Position numbers and translations under genes: made by a program
In this document: positions 30,377-40,396 of the stretch, piece by piece
How positions within the stretch are numbered: position 1 is the stretch's first letter
Layout: each line of letters opens with the position of its first letter
Notes under the pieces: generated by a model
What the model was told of the DNA's origin: nothing
Seen by the model: the letters and a program-made list of their open reading frames with translations, nothing else
Databases searched by the model: none
NCBI GenBank assembly: GCA_026967495.1
Contig: CP114060.1
Coordinates: 3,038,001 to 3,102,000, forward strand
Reading direction: 5' to 3'
DNA: 64,000 bases
Source of the DNA: Rouxiella badensis
Lineage (GTDB): Bacteria; Pseudomonadota; Gammaproteobacteria; Enterobacterales; Enterobacteriaceae

Positions 30377-31166
30377 ATGGGAAGACAAAAAGCAGTGATC
30401 AAAGCTCGTCGTGAAGCGAAACGTGTAATCAGACGTGACTCACGCAGTCACCGCCAACGTGAGGAAGAATCAGTGACCTCATTAGTGAACATGGGCGGTG
30501 TGGAATCCATCGGTATGGCTCGCGATACTCGCGACACCTCCATTATCGAAGCGCGTACGGAAGCTCAAGGTCATTACTTATTAGCCATAGAGAATAAGCA
30601 GTTGATTTTTGCCACAGGCGAAGCAGGTTGTGGCAAAACGTTTATCAGCGCTGCGAAAGCGGCAGAGGCGTTAATTCACAAAGAGATAGACAGGATTATA
30701 GTGACTCGCCCGGTACTGCAGGCCGATGAAGATCTCGGTTTCTTGCCTGGGGATATTTCAGAGAAATTTGCTCCTTATTTCAGGCCAGTTTACGACATTC
30801 TCGTTCGTCGTTTGGGACTCTTCCTTTATGCAGTATTGTCTGCGACCGGAAATAGGGAAGGTAGAAATTGCGCCATTTGCCTATATGCGTGGGCGTACTT
30901 TCGAAAATGCGGTGGTGATTCTGGATGAAGCCCAGAACGTCACAGCCAGTCAGATGAAAATGTTCCTGACCCGTCTCGGTGAAAATGTGACGGTGATAGT
31001 CAACGGGGATGTCACCCAGTGCGATCTACCGCGCGGCGTGGTATCAGGGCTTAGCGATGCACTGACTCGCTTCAAAGAAGACGAGATGGTCGGCATCATT
31101 CGCTTCACTAAAGAAGACTGCGTACGTTCAGATTTGTGCCAACATGCGCTGAACGCCTACTCATAA
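30377..31166 (+). CDS. phoH: PhoH family ATPase (frameshifted)
   Basis: Cytoplasmic P-loop ATPase of the PhoH/PhoL family, phosphate-starvation inducible in E. coli. The start MGRQKAVIKARREAKRV and Walker A GEAGCGKT match E. coli PhoH closely; Walker B is VVILDEAQN. The frame changes near 30818, where one surplus base separates VRRLG from SSFMQYCLRPEIGK; removing it gives 262 residues. The cellular substrate is not settled; the family has been linked to RNA metabolism. A bidirectional terminator follows. Confidence 0.92.
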
Positions 31167-31187
31167 CTCACACTGAAGTTTCAATAG

Positions 31188-31213
31188 AAAGGCCGCCAAT
31201 TCTGGCGGCCTTT
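31188..31213. terminator. Bidirectional terminator between phoH and chaA
   Basis: AAAGGCCGCCA at 31188-31198 and TGGCGGCCTTT at 31203-31213 form a perfect 11-base stem with a four-base loop. A-rich and T-rich flanks on the two sides let it stop both phoH and the convergent chaA transcript. Confidence 0.9.
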
Positions 31214-31234
31214 ATTGTTTCTAAATGCTGAGAC

Positions 31235-32335
31235 TTACAGCATGATAATCATCATGTAGGCGCAGAATAAAGCCAGGTGCGCGGTACCGTTCAAAACGTT
31301 GGTCCTTCCGGTCGAGAAGGAAATCTGACACAGGATAAGCACGGCCAGCATGACCACAATATTGGCTGGGGCCAGGCTGAACATCAGCTCTTGTCCGGTC
31401 AGGGTGGCGATAATGGTCACTGCGGGTACCGTCAAAGAGATGGTTGCCAGCACCGAACCGAAGAACAGGTTCATCGCACGCTGCACCTGATTTTTCAGCA
31501 CTGCCTTCAGTGCGCCCAGCCCCTCGGGAGAGAGGATAAGTAACGCCACTAAAAAGCCGGTGAACTGTGCCGGAGCATTAAGTTCGGTGAGCAGCGTCTC
31601 GAGCGGGTTGGCGTTGAACTTGGTGACAGCAATAACCAATACCAGATGTACGACCAGCCAGAGCGCATGAGTCAAGTTTTTATGCGACGACGGCTTACCG
31701 TGAGGCGTATCCTCGTCTTCATCTTCGTGCTCATAAACAAACAGGCTTTGGTGCGTTTTGGTCTGAATCAGCAGGAATACCCCATACATTGCCGCCGAAA
31801 TAGCCGCCACAAATAGCGCCTGTAGCGTGGTGAAGTTGCCCCCTGGCAGCGCCGCGGGCAGCACCAGTACGATGATTGCCAGCGGGAAAATGGCCATTAA
31901 ATATTGTTTGATACCGCCGAGATTCACGTACTGGGTGGCAAATTTGCGTCCGCCGAGCAGCAGCGCGAAGCCGACCAGGCCAGAGGTGACAATCATAATG
32001 ATGGAAAACAGCGTGTCGCGCATCAGGGCGGGTGCCGCGTCGCCCGTCGCCATGAGTGCCGAGATCAGACTGACCTCGAGAATCACCACCGACAGGCTGA
32101 GAATCAGCGAGCCGTAGGGTTCACCCAAACGATGGGCCAGCACGTCAGCATGGCGAACCACGCTAAAGGCGCTGGCAAGAATACCCAACAGTGCAATCAG
32201 GTTAATGCCTATCACGAAACCAAAGTTGCTGCTGTTGCCCCACAGCATTAGAACGATAAGGGCGATAATGGGGAAGACGAGAGAATACTCTTTATGACGG
32301 GATTTATGCTTGTGTTGGTCCTGTGCTGACACCAT
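31235..32335 (-). CDS. chaA: Calcium/sodium-proton antiporter
   Basis: Inner-membrane cation/proton antiporter of 366 residues, eleven or so helices in two related halves. The ion-binding alpha repeats are visible as GEPYGSLILSLSVVILEVSL (from 71) and LLILSPEGLGALKAVL. An acidic cytoplasmic loop (YEHEDEDEDTPHGK) separates the halves, as in E. coli ChaA. AAGGAAA lies nine bases before the ATG. It is divergent from chaB across a 480-base gap, the same orientation as in E. coli. Confidence 0.96.
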   Translation of the reverse strand: MVSAQDQHKHKSRHKEYSLVFPIIALIVLMLWGNSSNFGFVIGINLIALLGILASAFSVVRHADVLAHRLGEPYGSLILSLSVVILEVSLISALMATGDAAPALMRDTLFSIIMIVTSGLVGFALLLGGRKFATQYVNLGGIKQYLMAIFPLAIIVLVLPAALPGGNFTTLQALFVAAISAAMYGVFLLIQTKTHQSLFVYEHEDEDEDTPHGKPSSHKNLTHALWLVVHLVLVIAVTKFNANPLETLLTELNAPAQFTGFLVALLILSPEGLGALKAVLKNQVQRAMNLFFGSVLATISLTVPAVTIIATLTGQELMFSLAPANIVVMLAVLILCQISFSTGRTNVLNGTAHLALFCAYMMIIML

Positions 32336-32815
32336 GGTAGTAATTTTCCTTATAAATGATGCTGTTCGTCAGGCAGTAAACGAGGATTTACCTGTGCGAA
32401 AAACATGGGGCCTGTCCGGAGAGAGTTTGATACCTCTATAATTAATAACAGTAATTTCTTGTTACATTGTAGCTTATGTTTCGGGCTGATGATACTAAAA
32501 ATCCTATTGATGTGGTTTTTTATTTGTAGTGCGTATTTTAAGGGGTTAACTCTGTATTTACTGTGCCTTAACTAAGGTTTTTAGAAAGATAGCGTTAAAT
32601 AAAGTCATTATTTAACAATGCTTTATTTGTGTTTTTTAGGTTAATGTCTTCTTTGAAAAGATAGGTAAATTAACGTGGTGGTAAGCGTGTTTGTCTCAGG
32701 TGTAAAAAAGTTGCCCGAATTTTCACGATTATGCCCAAATCCCGTTATCTTCAAGCGTAGCAGCTAGACTGATAGATGAGGCTAAACCGCCTGATTTGAA
32801 AAGAGGAGACTGCCT
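32336..32815. promoter_or_regulatory. AT-rich divergent spacer between chaA and chaB
   Basis: A 480-base AT-rich spacer that should hold the promoters of chaA and chaB. I see no open reading frame with a ribosome site and no clear operator. GAGGAG ahead of 32816 belongs to chaB. Confidence 0.4.
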
Positions 32816-33043
32816 ATGCCTTATGAAAATAGAACCGCACTGCCGGACTCGGTAAAGCATGTTCTTCCTGCACATGCGCAGGACATCTATAAGGAAGCGT
32901 TTAACAGCGCGTGGGAAGAATATAAGAGCCTCAATGAAAGACGAGGTGACGCAGGGCGTGAAGAAACCGCGCACAAGGTGGCCTGGGCCGCCGTTAAGCA
33001 CTCCTATAAAAAGGGAGATGATGACAAATGGCATCCAAAATGA
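32816..33043 (+). CDS. chaB: ChaB family protein
   Basis: A 75-residue cytoplasmic protein matching E. coli ChaB throughout, for example LPAHAQDIYKEAFNSAW, REETAHKVAWAAVKH and the ending KGDDDKW. It is thought to modulate the ChaA antiporter, but its role is not firmly established. GAGGAG lies seven bases before the ATG. In E. coli chaC follows; here a carboxylesterase gene follows instead, starting 38 bases later. Confidence 0.95.
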   Translation: MPYENRTALPDSVKHVLPAHAQDIYKEAFNSAWEEYKSLNERRGDAGREETAHKVAWAAVKHSYKKGDDDKWHPK

Positions 33044-33081
33044 TTGTCGACCTGGCAACACTCTCTTAAGAAGGATTCACC

Positions 33082-34606
33082 ATGCCCGATGAACACACCC
33101 CTTTGGTGACAACAGACGCCGGAACGGTCGCGGGGAATGGGATGGCGGTATCGCCACCTTTAGAGGCATCCCTTTGCTGCGCCGCCGGTCGGGCCATTGC
33201 GCTGGCGAGCGCCGCAGCCGCCAGAAAAATGGCAAGGTATAAAGGAAACTAACCGCTTCGGGCAATCGAGTTGGCAAAATCGCGAATACTGTGTGGCGGT
33301 TGGAGGCGGTGACCCCGGTACCTTCAGCGAAGACTGCCTTTATCTGAACGTATGGACGGCATCGCCGGCGGCCGACGGTAAAAAACCGGTCATGGTCTGG
33401 ATCCACGGCGGCGGCTACACCATCGGCTCCGGCGGTCTTTCTCCCTACATTGGCGCGCCGTTGGCCTCACGTGGCGTGGTGCTGGTTACCCTGAATTATC
33501 GCTTAGGGCATCTCGGCTTTTTTGCGCACCCGGCGTTAGACGCGGAATATGCCGCAGGAGAGGGGGTGAATAATTTCGCCCTGCTGGACCAGATTGCCGC
33601 GCTGCAATGGGTGCAAAACAATATTGCCGCCTTTGGCGGCGACCCTGACAACGTCACGATTTTTGGCGAATCGTCCGGTGCGCGCAGCGTGCTCTCCCTG
33701 TTTGCTTCGCCGTTGGCAAAGGGGCTGTTCCATAAGGGAATTGTCCAGTCGGCCTATACCTTGCCCGACACCACGCGGCATAAGGCGCTGCATCGCGGTA
33801 AGGCGCTAGCGCAGCACTTTGGCCTGACGCAGGCCACCGCCGAACAGTTGCGCGAACTCCCCGCCGAAAGCTTCTGGCCGCTGAGCGGAAAGCTGGGCGT
33901 TGCACCGGTCCCTATCGCGGGCGACAGCGTGCTGCCACAGCCGATGATAGAGACCTTTAACGCAGGCAAACAACATCCGTTGCCGCTGATTATTGGCAGC
34001 AACAGCGATGAGGCCAGCGTGTTGAGCTATTTCAATATCGATGTTGCAGGCGTGGTAACGCGGCTAAAAAAAGAGCATCCGCTCGGCCTGCGGCTGATTA
34101 AGTGGCTTTATCCCGGCGTTAAAAGCTCCCAGGAGCTGGGGCGTCAAATCAGCCGCGACATGGCGTTTACCACCATGGGCTACGTCGCGATGCTGGGCCA
34201 ACATAAAGCCGGCGCGCCGGGCTGGCGGTATTATTTCGATTACGTTTCTGAAAATGCCCGTGCGCTGTGCCCACACGGGACCTGGCACGGCAGCGAAATC
34301 CCCTACGTCATGAATAATATGCACCTGATTGACGACGCTCAGATCCTCGGCGGCGGGTTTACTCCACAGGACCGGGCCTTCGCCGACGTGGTCAGCGAAT
34401 ACTGGCTTAACTTTGCCCGTCACACTGCGGTGCAGAGCACGCATATAGACGGGGATATCCATTGGCCAGCGTGGAAGCCGCGCGGTGACAAGACGCTGCG
34501 CTTTGGTCATCAGGGGCACGTCGGGCTTAAAGTTGAACAGCGTTTTATGCGCATGCGGCTTCGGCTGTTCCGCCTGTTAATGAATAAATTAGTTAGTCTG
34601 GAATAA
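33082..34606 (+). CDS. Type B carboxylesterase, PnbA-like (two frameshifts near start)
   Basis: Cytoplasmic carboxylesterase of the alpha/beta-hydrolase type B family, close to para-nitrobenzyl esterases. The nucleophile is the Ser of FGESSGARS, the acid is in SNSDEASVL and the His in CPHGTWHGSEIPYV. Two single-base losses split the N-terminus: in GGGG 33132-33135 (restoring TVAGEWDGGIATFRGIP) and in TTT 33173-33175 (restoring PFAAPPVGPLRWRAPQ). With both restored, an ATG at 33082 with AAGAAGGA upstream gives about 508 residues, the family length. It lies in the same orientation as chaB with a short gap, so co-transcription is possible. The natural substrate is unknown. Confidence 0.88.
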
Positions 34607-34677
34607 AACCTCTCTTTGCGTCCGGCGCAAATCGCCGGCCAAAGCGGTTTTATCCTCGAACTTATAAAGGACGCAGC

Positions 34678-35640
34678 ATGAAATTAGGATTCGCGTGTAA
34701 ATACTTTGACTCTGAACTGCATCAGCCATTCCCTTTCAGAGCAACGACGCGCACTCGCTTTTTGAGCCTGAATAAAGACCAGCAGACCGCGCTGCTTTAT
34801 GAAATAGCCGAGTCAAATTTAAAGAATCTTTTTCTGACGTTGCAGACACTGGCTGAGCAACCGCCCGCGTTAAGGATGATGAGAATAGGCAGTGATTTGC
34901 TGCCTTTATATACCGTTGTTCAGGCGGGGGCGTGCTATGCGGAATTCTTGCCAAGTTTGTATCCACTCTTTACGCGCTGCGGCGAGTTTGCCCGCGCACA
35001 TGATATCAGGCTGTCGTTTCATCCCGGGCAATATACCGTGCTGGCGTCGGATAATCCGCAGGTGGTCGAAAGAGCGCTTGAGGACGTTGAATATCACGCG
35101 CTGTGTGCAAGATTAATGGGGTATGGGCGCATATTCCAGGACTTTAAAATCAATATTCACATGAATGGGAAAAAGGGCTTCGACGGTTTCAGCGCCTCTT
35201 TTAAAAGGCTAAGCCCGGAAGCGAGGCGGATGCTAACGGTTGAAAACGATGAAATTTCCTGCTCATTGGACGACGTGCTACAGGCGGCGGAATTATGTCC
35301 GATTGTGCTGGATATTCATCATCACTGGGTGAAGGAAAATGCTTTTATTCAGCCCGCCGATCCCCGCATCGAGGCGATAAAATCATCATGGAAAGGGGTG
35401 AGGCCCGTTTTACATTACTCCATTTCTCAGGAGGGGATAATTCCTGATGGCGGTTATCCAGACCAAACGACGCTGGGTGTTTCAAAAATGAAACTCAGGG
35501 CGCATTCGGATTATTATTTTAATGACACGCTCAATGATTGGGCGCTGTCATTTAGCGACTTCGATATTATGTGTGAAGTTAAAATGAAGAATATTGCCAG
35601 AGACCGGCTTTATGATTATTTTTTGTCTAAAAAACAATAA
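34678..35640 (+). CDS. uvsE: UV damage endonuclease UvsE/UvdE
   Basis: TIM-barrel, metal-dependent endonuclease of 320 residues that nicks DNA 5' of UV photoproducts as an alternative to UvrABC repair. The metal-binding residues of the family are all present: H115 in SFHPGQY, H161 in NIHMNGK, E189 in ENDE, D212 and H215 in LDIHHHW, H247 in HYS, H276 in RAHSDYY and E300 in MCEVKMK. AAGGA precedes the ATG. The gene is common in Bacillus, Deinococcus and fungi but patchy in Enterobacterales, so horizontal gain is possible. The gene stands alone; a small CCGGCG/CGCCGG hairpin at 34622-34638 lies just before it. Confidence 0.92.
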   Translation: MKLGFACKYFDSELHQPFPFRATTRTRFLSLNKDQQTALLYEIAESNLKNLFLTLQTLAEQPPALRMMRIGSDLLPLYTVVQAGACYAEFLPSLYPLFTRCGEFARAHDIRLSFHPGQYTVLASDNPQVVERALEDVEYHALCARLMGYGRIFQDFKINIHMNGKKGFDGFSASFKRLSPEARRMLTVENDEISCSLDDVLQAAELCPIVLDIHHHWVKENAFIQPADPRIEAIKSSWKGVRPVLHYSISQEGIIPDGGYPDQTTLGVSKMKLRAHSDYYFNDTLNDWALSFSDFDIMCEVKMKNIARDRLYDYFLSKKQ

Positions 35641-35804
35641 ATTGCCATCTCTTGCGCTAACCCCGCCAACTCGGGTTAACCATCCCCCTCTCTGGCACCA
35701 TCGAATGCCGCCGGCTGGCGCTAACACCACTCCGGGTTCTGTGTTTTAAATGCCTTAACGTTTTTCACAGGGCAACCACACAGGTAACGGCATGGCTTGG
35801 GTTA

Positions 35805-36323
35805 ATGATAATAAAATTGTCGAGTGGGTTCGCGGTGGCTATGAGACTCAGCACCGACCGCGACCGGCTCGACATCGAGAAGATTCACCATTTCCTTTCC
35901 GAACAGTCTGACTGGGCCAGAGGGCAGTCGCGCGATACGCTCATGCGTTCTATTGCCCACTCTTTGGCGCTCGGGCTTTATTATCAGGGCCAGCAGATTG
36001 GTTTCGCCCGTATCGTCACCGACTTTGCCCGGTTGGCCTATGTGATGGATATCTTTATCGACGAAGCCTTTCGTGGCCGTGGGTTGGGCACCTGGCTGTC
36101 GGCGGTGGTGCGCAGTCATCCCGATTTAGTCAATGTTTCGAAATGGATGCTCACCACCCGCGATGCGCAGCCGGTTTATCAGCGCGCTGGCTGGAATCTG
36201 GTGACACATCCCGAGAGCATAATGGAAATTACCCGCGCTAATCCCGCCGCTCATTGCACGATACCGCTAGCCGAGACGCGTCTCACCGTTAAGCCATTCA
36301 TAACAAAGGACGGCCCCCAATGA
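35805..36323 (+). CDS. GNAT family N-acetyltransferase
   Basis: A 172-residue GCN5-related acetyltransferase. The acetyl-CoA site is FRGRGLGTWL, following VMDIFIDEAF; the C-terminal DAQPVYQRAGW is the usual last strand and helix. The ATG at 35805 lacks a good ribosome site; an in-frame ATG at 35841 would start MRLSTDRDRLDIE, where relatives often begin, so the start is uncertain. Its TGA overlaps the ATG of hyuA by four bases, which ties it to the hydantoinase operon and hints that it acts on the same amino acid derivative. The acceptor is unknown. Confidence 0.82.
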   Translation: MIIKLSSGFAVAMRLSTDRDRLDIEKIHHFLSEQSDWARGQSRDTLMRSIAHSLALGLYYQGQQIGFARIVTDFARLAYVMDIFIDEAFRGRGLGTWLSAVVRSHPDLVNVSKWMLTTRDAQPVYQRAGWNLVTHPESIMEITRANPAAHCTIPLAETRLTVKPFITKDGPQ

Positions 36324-38391
36324 CTTACCGAATTGGCGTAGATATCGGGGGATCGTTTACCGATTTCGCCGTTCTTGACGAGCGTGACAACAGTATTCGC
36401 ACCCTGAAAGTGCTGTCGCGTCCCGATAGCCCCGGCAGCGAGATAACCCGCGGTTTAGGTCTGTTGAGAGAAAAGTTCGGCATAGAACCCGCCGAGGTGC
36501 ATTACTTCACCCACGGCACCACGGTGGGGGTTAACGCGGTGATTCAGCGTAAGGGCGTCAAGCTGGCGCTGTTCACCACCGAAGCCTTCGAAGACGTGCT
36601 GGAGCTGGCGCGGCTTAAAATCCCGCATATCCATGACCTGTTTTCCCGTCGCCCCGAGCCGTTAATCAGCCGTGACCGCGTATTTGCCATCAAGGAACGC
36701 ACCGACGGTCAGGGCCGCGTGCTGCAAGCTGTCGACCGAGACTCAGTGATTGCCGCAGTGGAAAAGGCGAAAGCACTGGGCTGTGAAGGCATCGTGGTGG
36801 CTTTTCTGCACGCCTACCGCAATCCCAGTAACGAGGTGCAGGTGCGCGAAATGGTCGCCGAACTGGCCCCCGAGATGCTGACTTCATGCTCGGGCGAAAT
36901 TTGGCCGATCATTCGCGAATACGAACGCACCATTACCGCAACCATCAACGCTTACGTACAGCCCAAGGTCATCAATTATCTGGGCGCGTTTGAGCGCGCG
37001 CTCAGCGAGATGGGCGTGCCGGTCCCGCCGAGGATAACCAAGTCTAACGGCGGCGTGATGGGCGTCGAGCAGGCCAAGGCCGAGTGCGTACAGATGATTC
37101 TTTCAGGCACCGCTTCGGGTGTGATTGGGGCGGGCTACATCGCCGACCAGTGCGGCTACGACAAACTGCTCAGCCTGGATATAGGCGGCACCAGCGCCGA
37201 CGTAGCCGTCATCGTCGAAGGCAGACCGGAATACGGCAGCGGCGAAGCGATCGGCGAATTCCAGATTTTTATCCCTTCCGTTTCCGTCACCTCGGTCGGT
37301 CAGGGCGGCGGTTCACTGGCGTGGATAGACAGCCTGGGCGTATTGCAGGTTGGCCCCGACAGCGCCGGTTCACTGCCTGGCCCGGTTTGTTACGGGCGCG
37401 GCGGTCAGCAGGCCACGGTGACCGACGCCTTTGCCGCCTGCGGGTTGCTTGGGCACGGCTCACTGGGCTACAGCGCCGTCAGCGTCGACGTTGAGGCCGC
37501 GCGCCGTGCGGTAGCGCTGCTGGCAAAACCGCTGGCTATTTCGATTGAGGAGACCGCCGAAACCCTCATTCAGCTGGCTATCTCGAGCATGTATACCGAC
37601 ACCAGCGGGTTGATCTCACGCTTCGGCATTGACCCGCGCGAGTTCTATTTTTGGCCTTCGGCGGCGCTGGCCCGATGATGGGCTGCTATCTGGCCCGTGG
37701 ACTGAACATGAAAGGCGTGGTGGTGCCGCCTACGCCGGGCGTGCTCTCCGCGCTGGGTGGATTGGTCGCCGACCTGAAAAACGACTTCATCCGCACGCTG
37801 TATCGCGACCTGAATACGCACAGCCTGACGGAGATGACCGAGGCGGCCGCGCAGTTGAAAGACGTCGCTGAGGCGTGGCTGCGGCGCGAGCACGGCGTTG
37901 ATTTACCCTATAGCCTGCAATTTTCGGCGGATATGCGCTATCGCGGGCAGTCGTTTGAAATTGACGTTGCGCTTAACCCAGACTGGCTGGCGCAAGGCGA
38001 CCTGGACGCCATCAGCCAGGCGTTTAATCAACAGCACCTGAAGCTGTTCGGTCATTGCGATGCCCGTGCCGCCATGCAAATTATTAATTTGCGTCTGGTC
38101 ATCAGCTCACCAACGTCACGGCCCGACCTGATAAAACTGCCGCACAGTAACGCGGCGGTCATTCCACAATCCATTGTCAGCGCATGGGTAGACGGCGCTC
38201 AGCGCGATGTGCTTGTGGTGCGCCGCGAGACCCTGCTGGCAGGCCAGCGTTTTACCGGTCCGGCCATTGTCTCGCAGGACGACTGCACCACCTGCATACC
38301 TACCGGAATGCAGGTCGAGGTAGATACCTTCGGCAATCTGGTCATTACGCCGTTACAGACAAACACTGAAGAGGTGGAACATGGCTATTGA
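36320..38391 (+). CDS. Hydantoinase/oxoprolinase subunit A (frameshifted)
   Basis: ATP-dependent hydantoinase/5-oxoprolinase family, N-terminal plus A subunit (HyuA type). The actin-like ATP fold starts RIGVDIGGSFTDFAVLD, and FTHGTTVGVNAVI and LLSLDIGGTSADVAV are further family markers. The frame breaks in the T run 37648-37652; one added T joins DPREFYF to LAFGGAGPMMGCYLA and gives 690 residues, the normal subunit length. It is coupled to the GNAT gene upstream and overlaps hyuB by 11 bases, as expected for a two-subunit enzyme. Hydantoins, oxoproline, N-methylhydantoin and acetone are all substrates in this family, so the specific reaction is open. Confidence 0.88.
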
Positions 38392-40368
38392 TGGTCGTAA
38401 TTTACAAATTCTGGCGAACTACTGCGCCGCCGCCGCTGATGCAATGGCCTTTACCCTGATGCGTACTGCCCACTCGACCTTCGTTAAAGAAACTGAGGAT
38501 TTCTCCTGCCAGATAGTCACCCGCGAGGGGCTGGCCTTCGCCTCGCCGCGCAGTTTTGGTGCACCCTGGTACAGCGGCATCGATTATGCACCGGTTCTGA
38601 CGCTTATCGAAGACTATCAGGAGGGCGATATCTGCATCACCAATGACTCTTACGCCGGAAACGTCGCCACCCATTCGCCGGATATTCACATTTGGAAACC
38701 GGTGTTTTATCAGGGGCAGATAGCATGCTTCGTGGTCGGCCACATTCACAACACCGACGTGGGCGGTGCGGTACCTGCCTCGCTGTCGCGTAGCCTGACC
38801 GAAATTGTGCAGGAAGGTTTGCGCATCCCGCCGATAAAGATCATCAGCGGCGGCCAGCTCAATGAAGATGTGGCACGGATTATGCGTCTTAATGTTCGTG
38901 CGCCGGACCAAAATTGGGGCGATTTCAACGCACAGATAGCCTCGGTAAACATCGGTGAACGCAAGGTGCAGGAGATTATTGCCCGCTTCGGCATCGACGA
39001 CTTCCTGCAAGGCGTCGAAGGCATCCTCGACTACGCCGAGCAGCAGGCGCGCAACATCATCGCCACGATTCCAGACGGAGAATACTTCTATGCCGATTAT
39101 GCTGATGAAGATACTGACGGGGGCTATCCCTGCCGTATCGCGGTTACGCTGCGCGTTACGGGTGAAACCCTTGAGCTGGACTACACTGGCAGCGATCCGC
39201 AGCTCACGTCCTCACTAAATATGCCCACCGGCGGGCGAGAACGTCATCCGCTGGCGCTGGTAGGCGTGACTTACGTGCTCTCGACGCTTGACAGTCGTCT
39301 GCTGCTTAACGCCGGAACGCTGCGGCCAACACGGGCGATTTTGCCTGCCGGCACGGTGATGAACTGCGAGGAACCCGCCGCGGTGGGAATGCGTTCCTTG
39401 ACCTGCGCGGTCTCACAGATTGCCACGCTGGGGGCGTTTTCACTGGCGATGCCCGAAAGGCTGCCCGCCAATTCGCCGGGCGGCAACTCTATCGTCAATA
39501 TTAAAACCGTGGATGCACAAAGCCGCACGGTGGTGGCCTCGATAGGTCCAGTGGGCGGCGGTGCGGGGGGACACCGCGTCACGACGGGCCGGACGGATCG
39601 GGAGGACTCTCGGCGTTTCTGAAAAACACCCCGGTTGAAATTAACGAAGCCGAGGTACCGATCCGCGTGCGCCGCTACGGATTGTACCCGGACAGCGGGG
39701 GCGCAGGGCGCTATCGCGGCGGACTGGCAACGGTGATGGAGTTCGAAGTCACCGCACCCAATACCGTGGTCACGGCGCGTAACCGCAATCGCTCGGTGTT
39801 TGCCTCGGCGGGCGCGGCGGGCGGCAACGCCGGTAAAAACTCCCGTTTTCAGACCCATCCCGACACCGAACGGCAGGTTGAACACGGCAACATCGACGTT
39901 ATCAAATGCGGCCCGGGTGACGTTGTGCGGTTGATTGGCCCTGGTGCAGGAGGCTATGGCCCGGCGCGTGAACGTTCGCCGCAAAGCGTACTGCGCGACG
40001 TGCAGTGCGGGTTTGTCACCGTCGAGGGCGCACGCCGCGACTATGGTGTCGTGATAGTCGACGGTGATATCGACGCCTTCGAGACGGAAATAACCCGCAG
40101 CGCGATGCCTGAACCGAACGGTGAACACTTTGACTATGGCAGCGCGCGCTCGGCGTTTGAGGCCGTCTGGACACGGGCACGCTATGCGATTCTAACCGAA
40201 TTTCTCGCCACCATGCCGGTCGTCTGGCGACACTTCCTCAAGCATCAGGTATTTGCCGCAGTGTCCACACAGCCTACGCCGCAGGATGAACAGCAGATGG
40301 CACGGCAAATGGCCGAGATTTTGCATGGTTTAACCGACAAGTTTCCGGCCATTCGCGGACTAGGCTAA
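38381..40368 (+). CDS. Hydantoinase/oxoprolinase subunit B (frameshifted)
   Basis: B subunit of the ATP-dependent hydantoinase, about 662 residues after repair. Markers are MRTAHSTFVKETEDFSCQIV, NDSYAGNVATHSPDI and FVVGHIHNTDVGG. The frame breaks in the six-G run 39565-39570; one added G joins GPVGGGAGG to TPRHDGPDGSGGL, and then VRRYGLYPDSGGAGRYRGGL follows as usual. GAGGTGG lies just before the ATG. A MocR-type regulator gene follows 28 bases later on the same strand. Confidence 0.88.
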
Positions 40369-40396
40369 ACCTTTAAAACAGTGAGGACAGGCTCGG

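Noticed and set aside
30726..31166. A second PhoH-like gene
   Set aside because: It is the second half of phoH after a one-base frame change near 30818.
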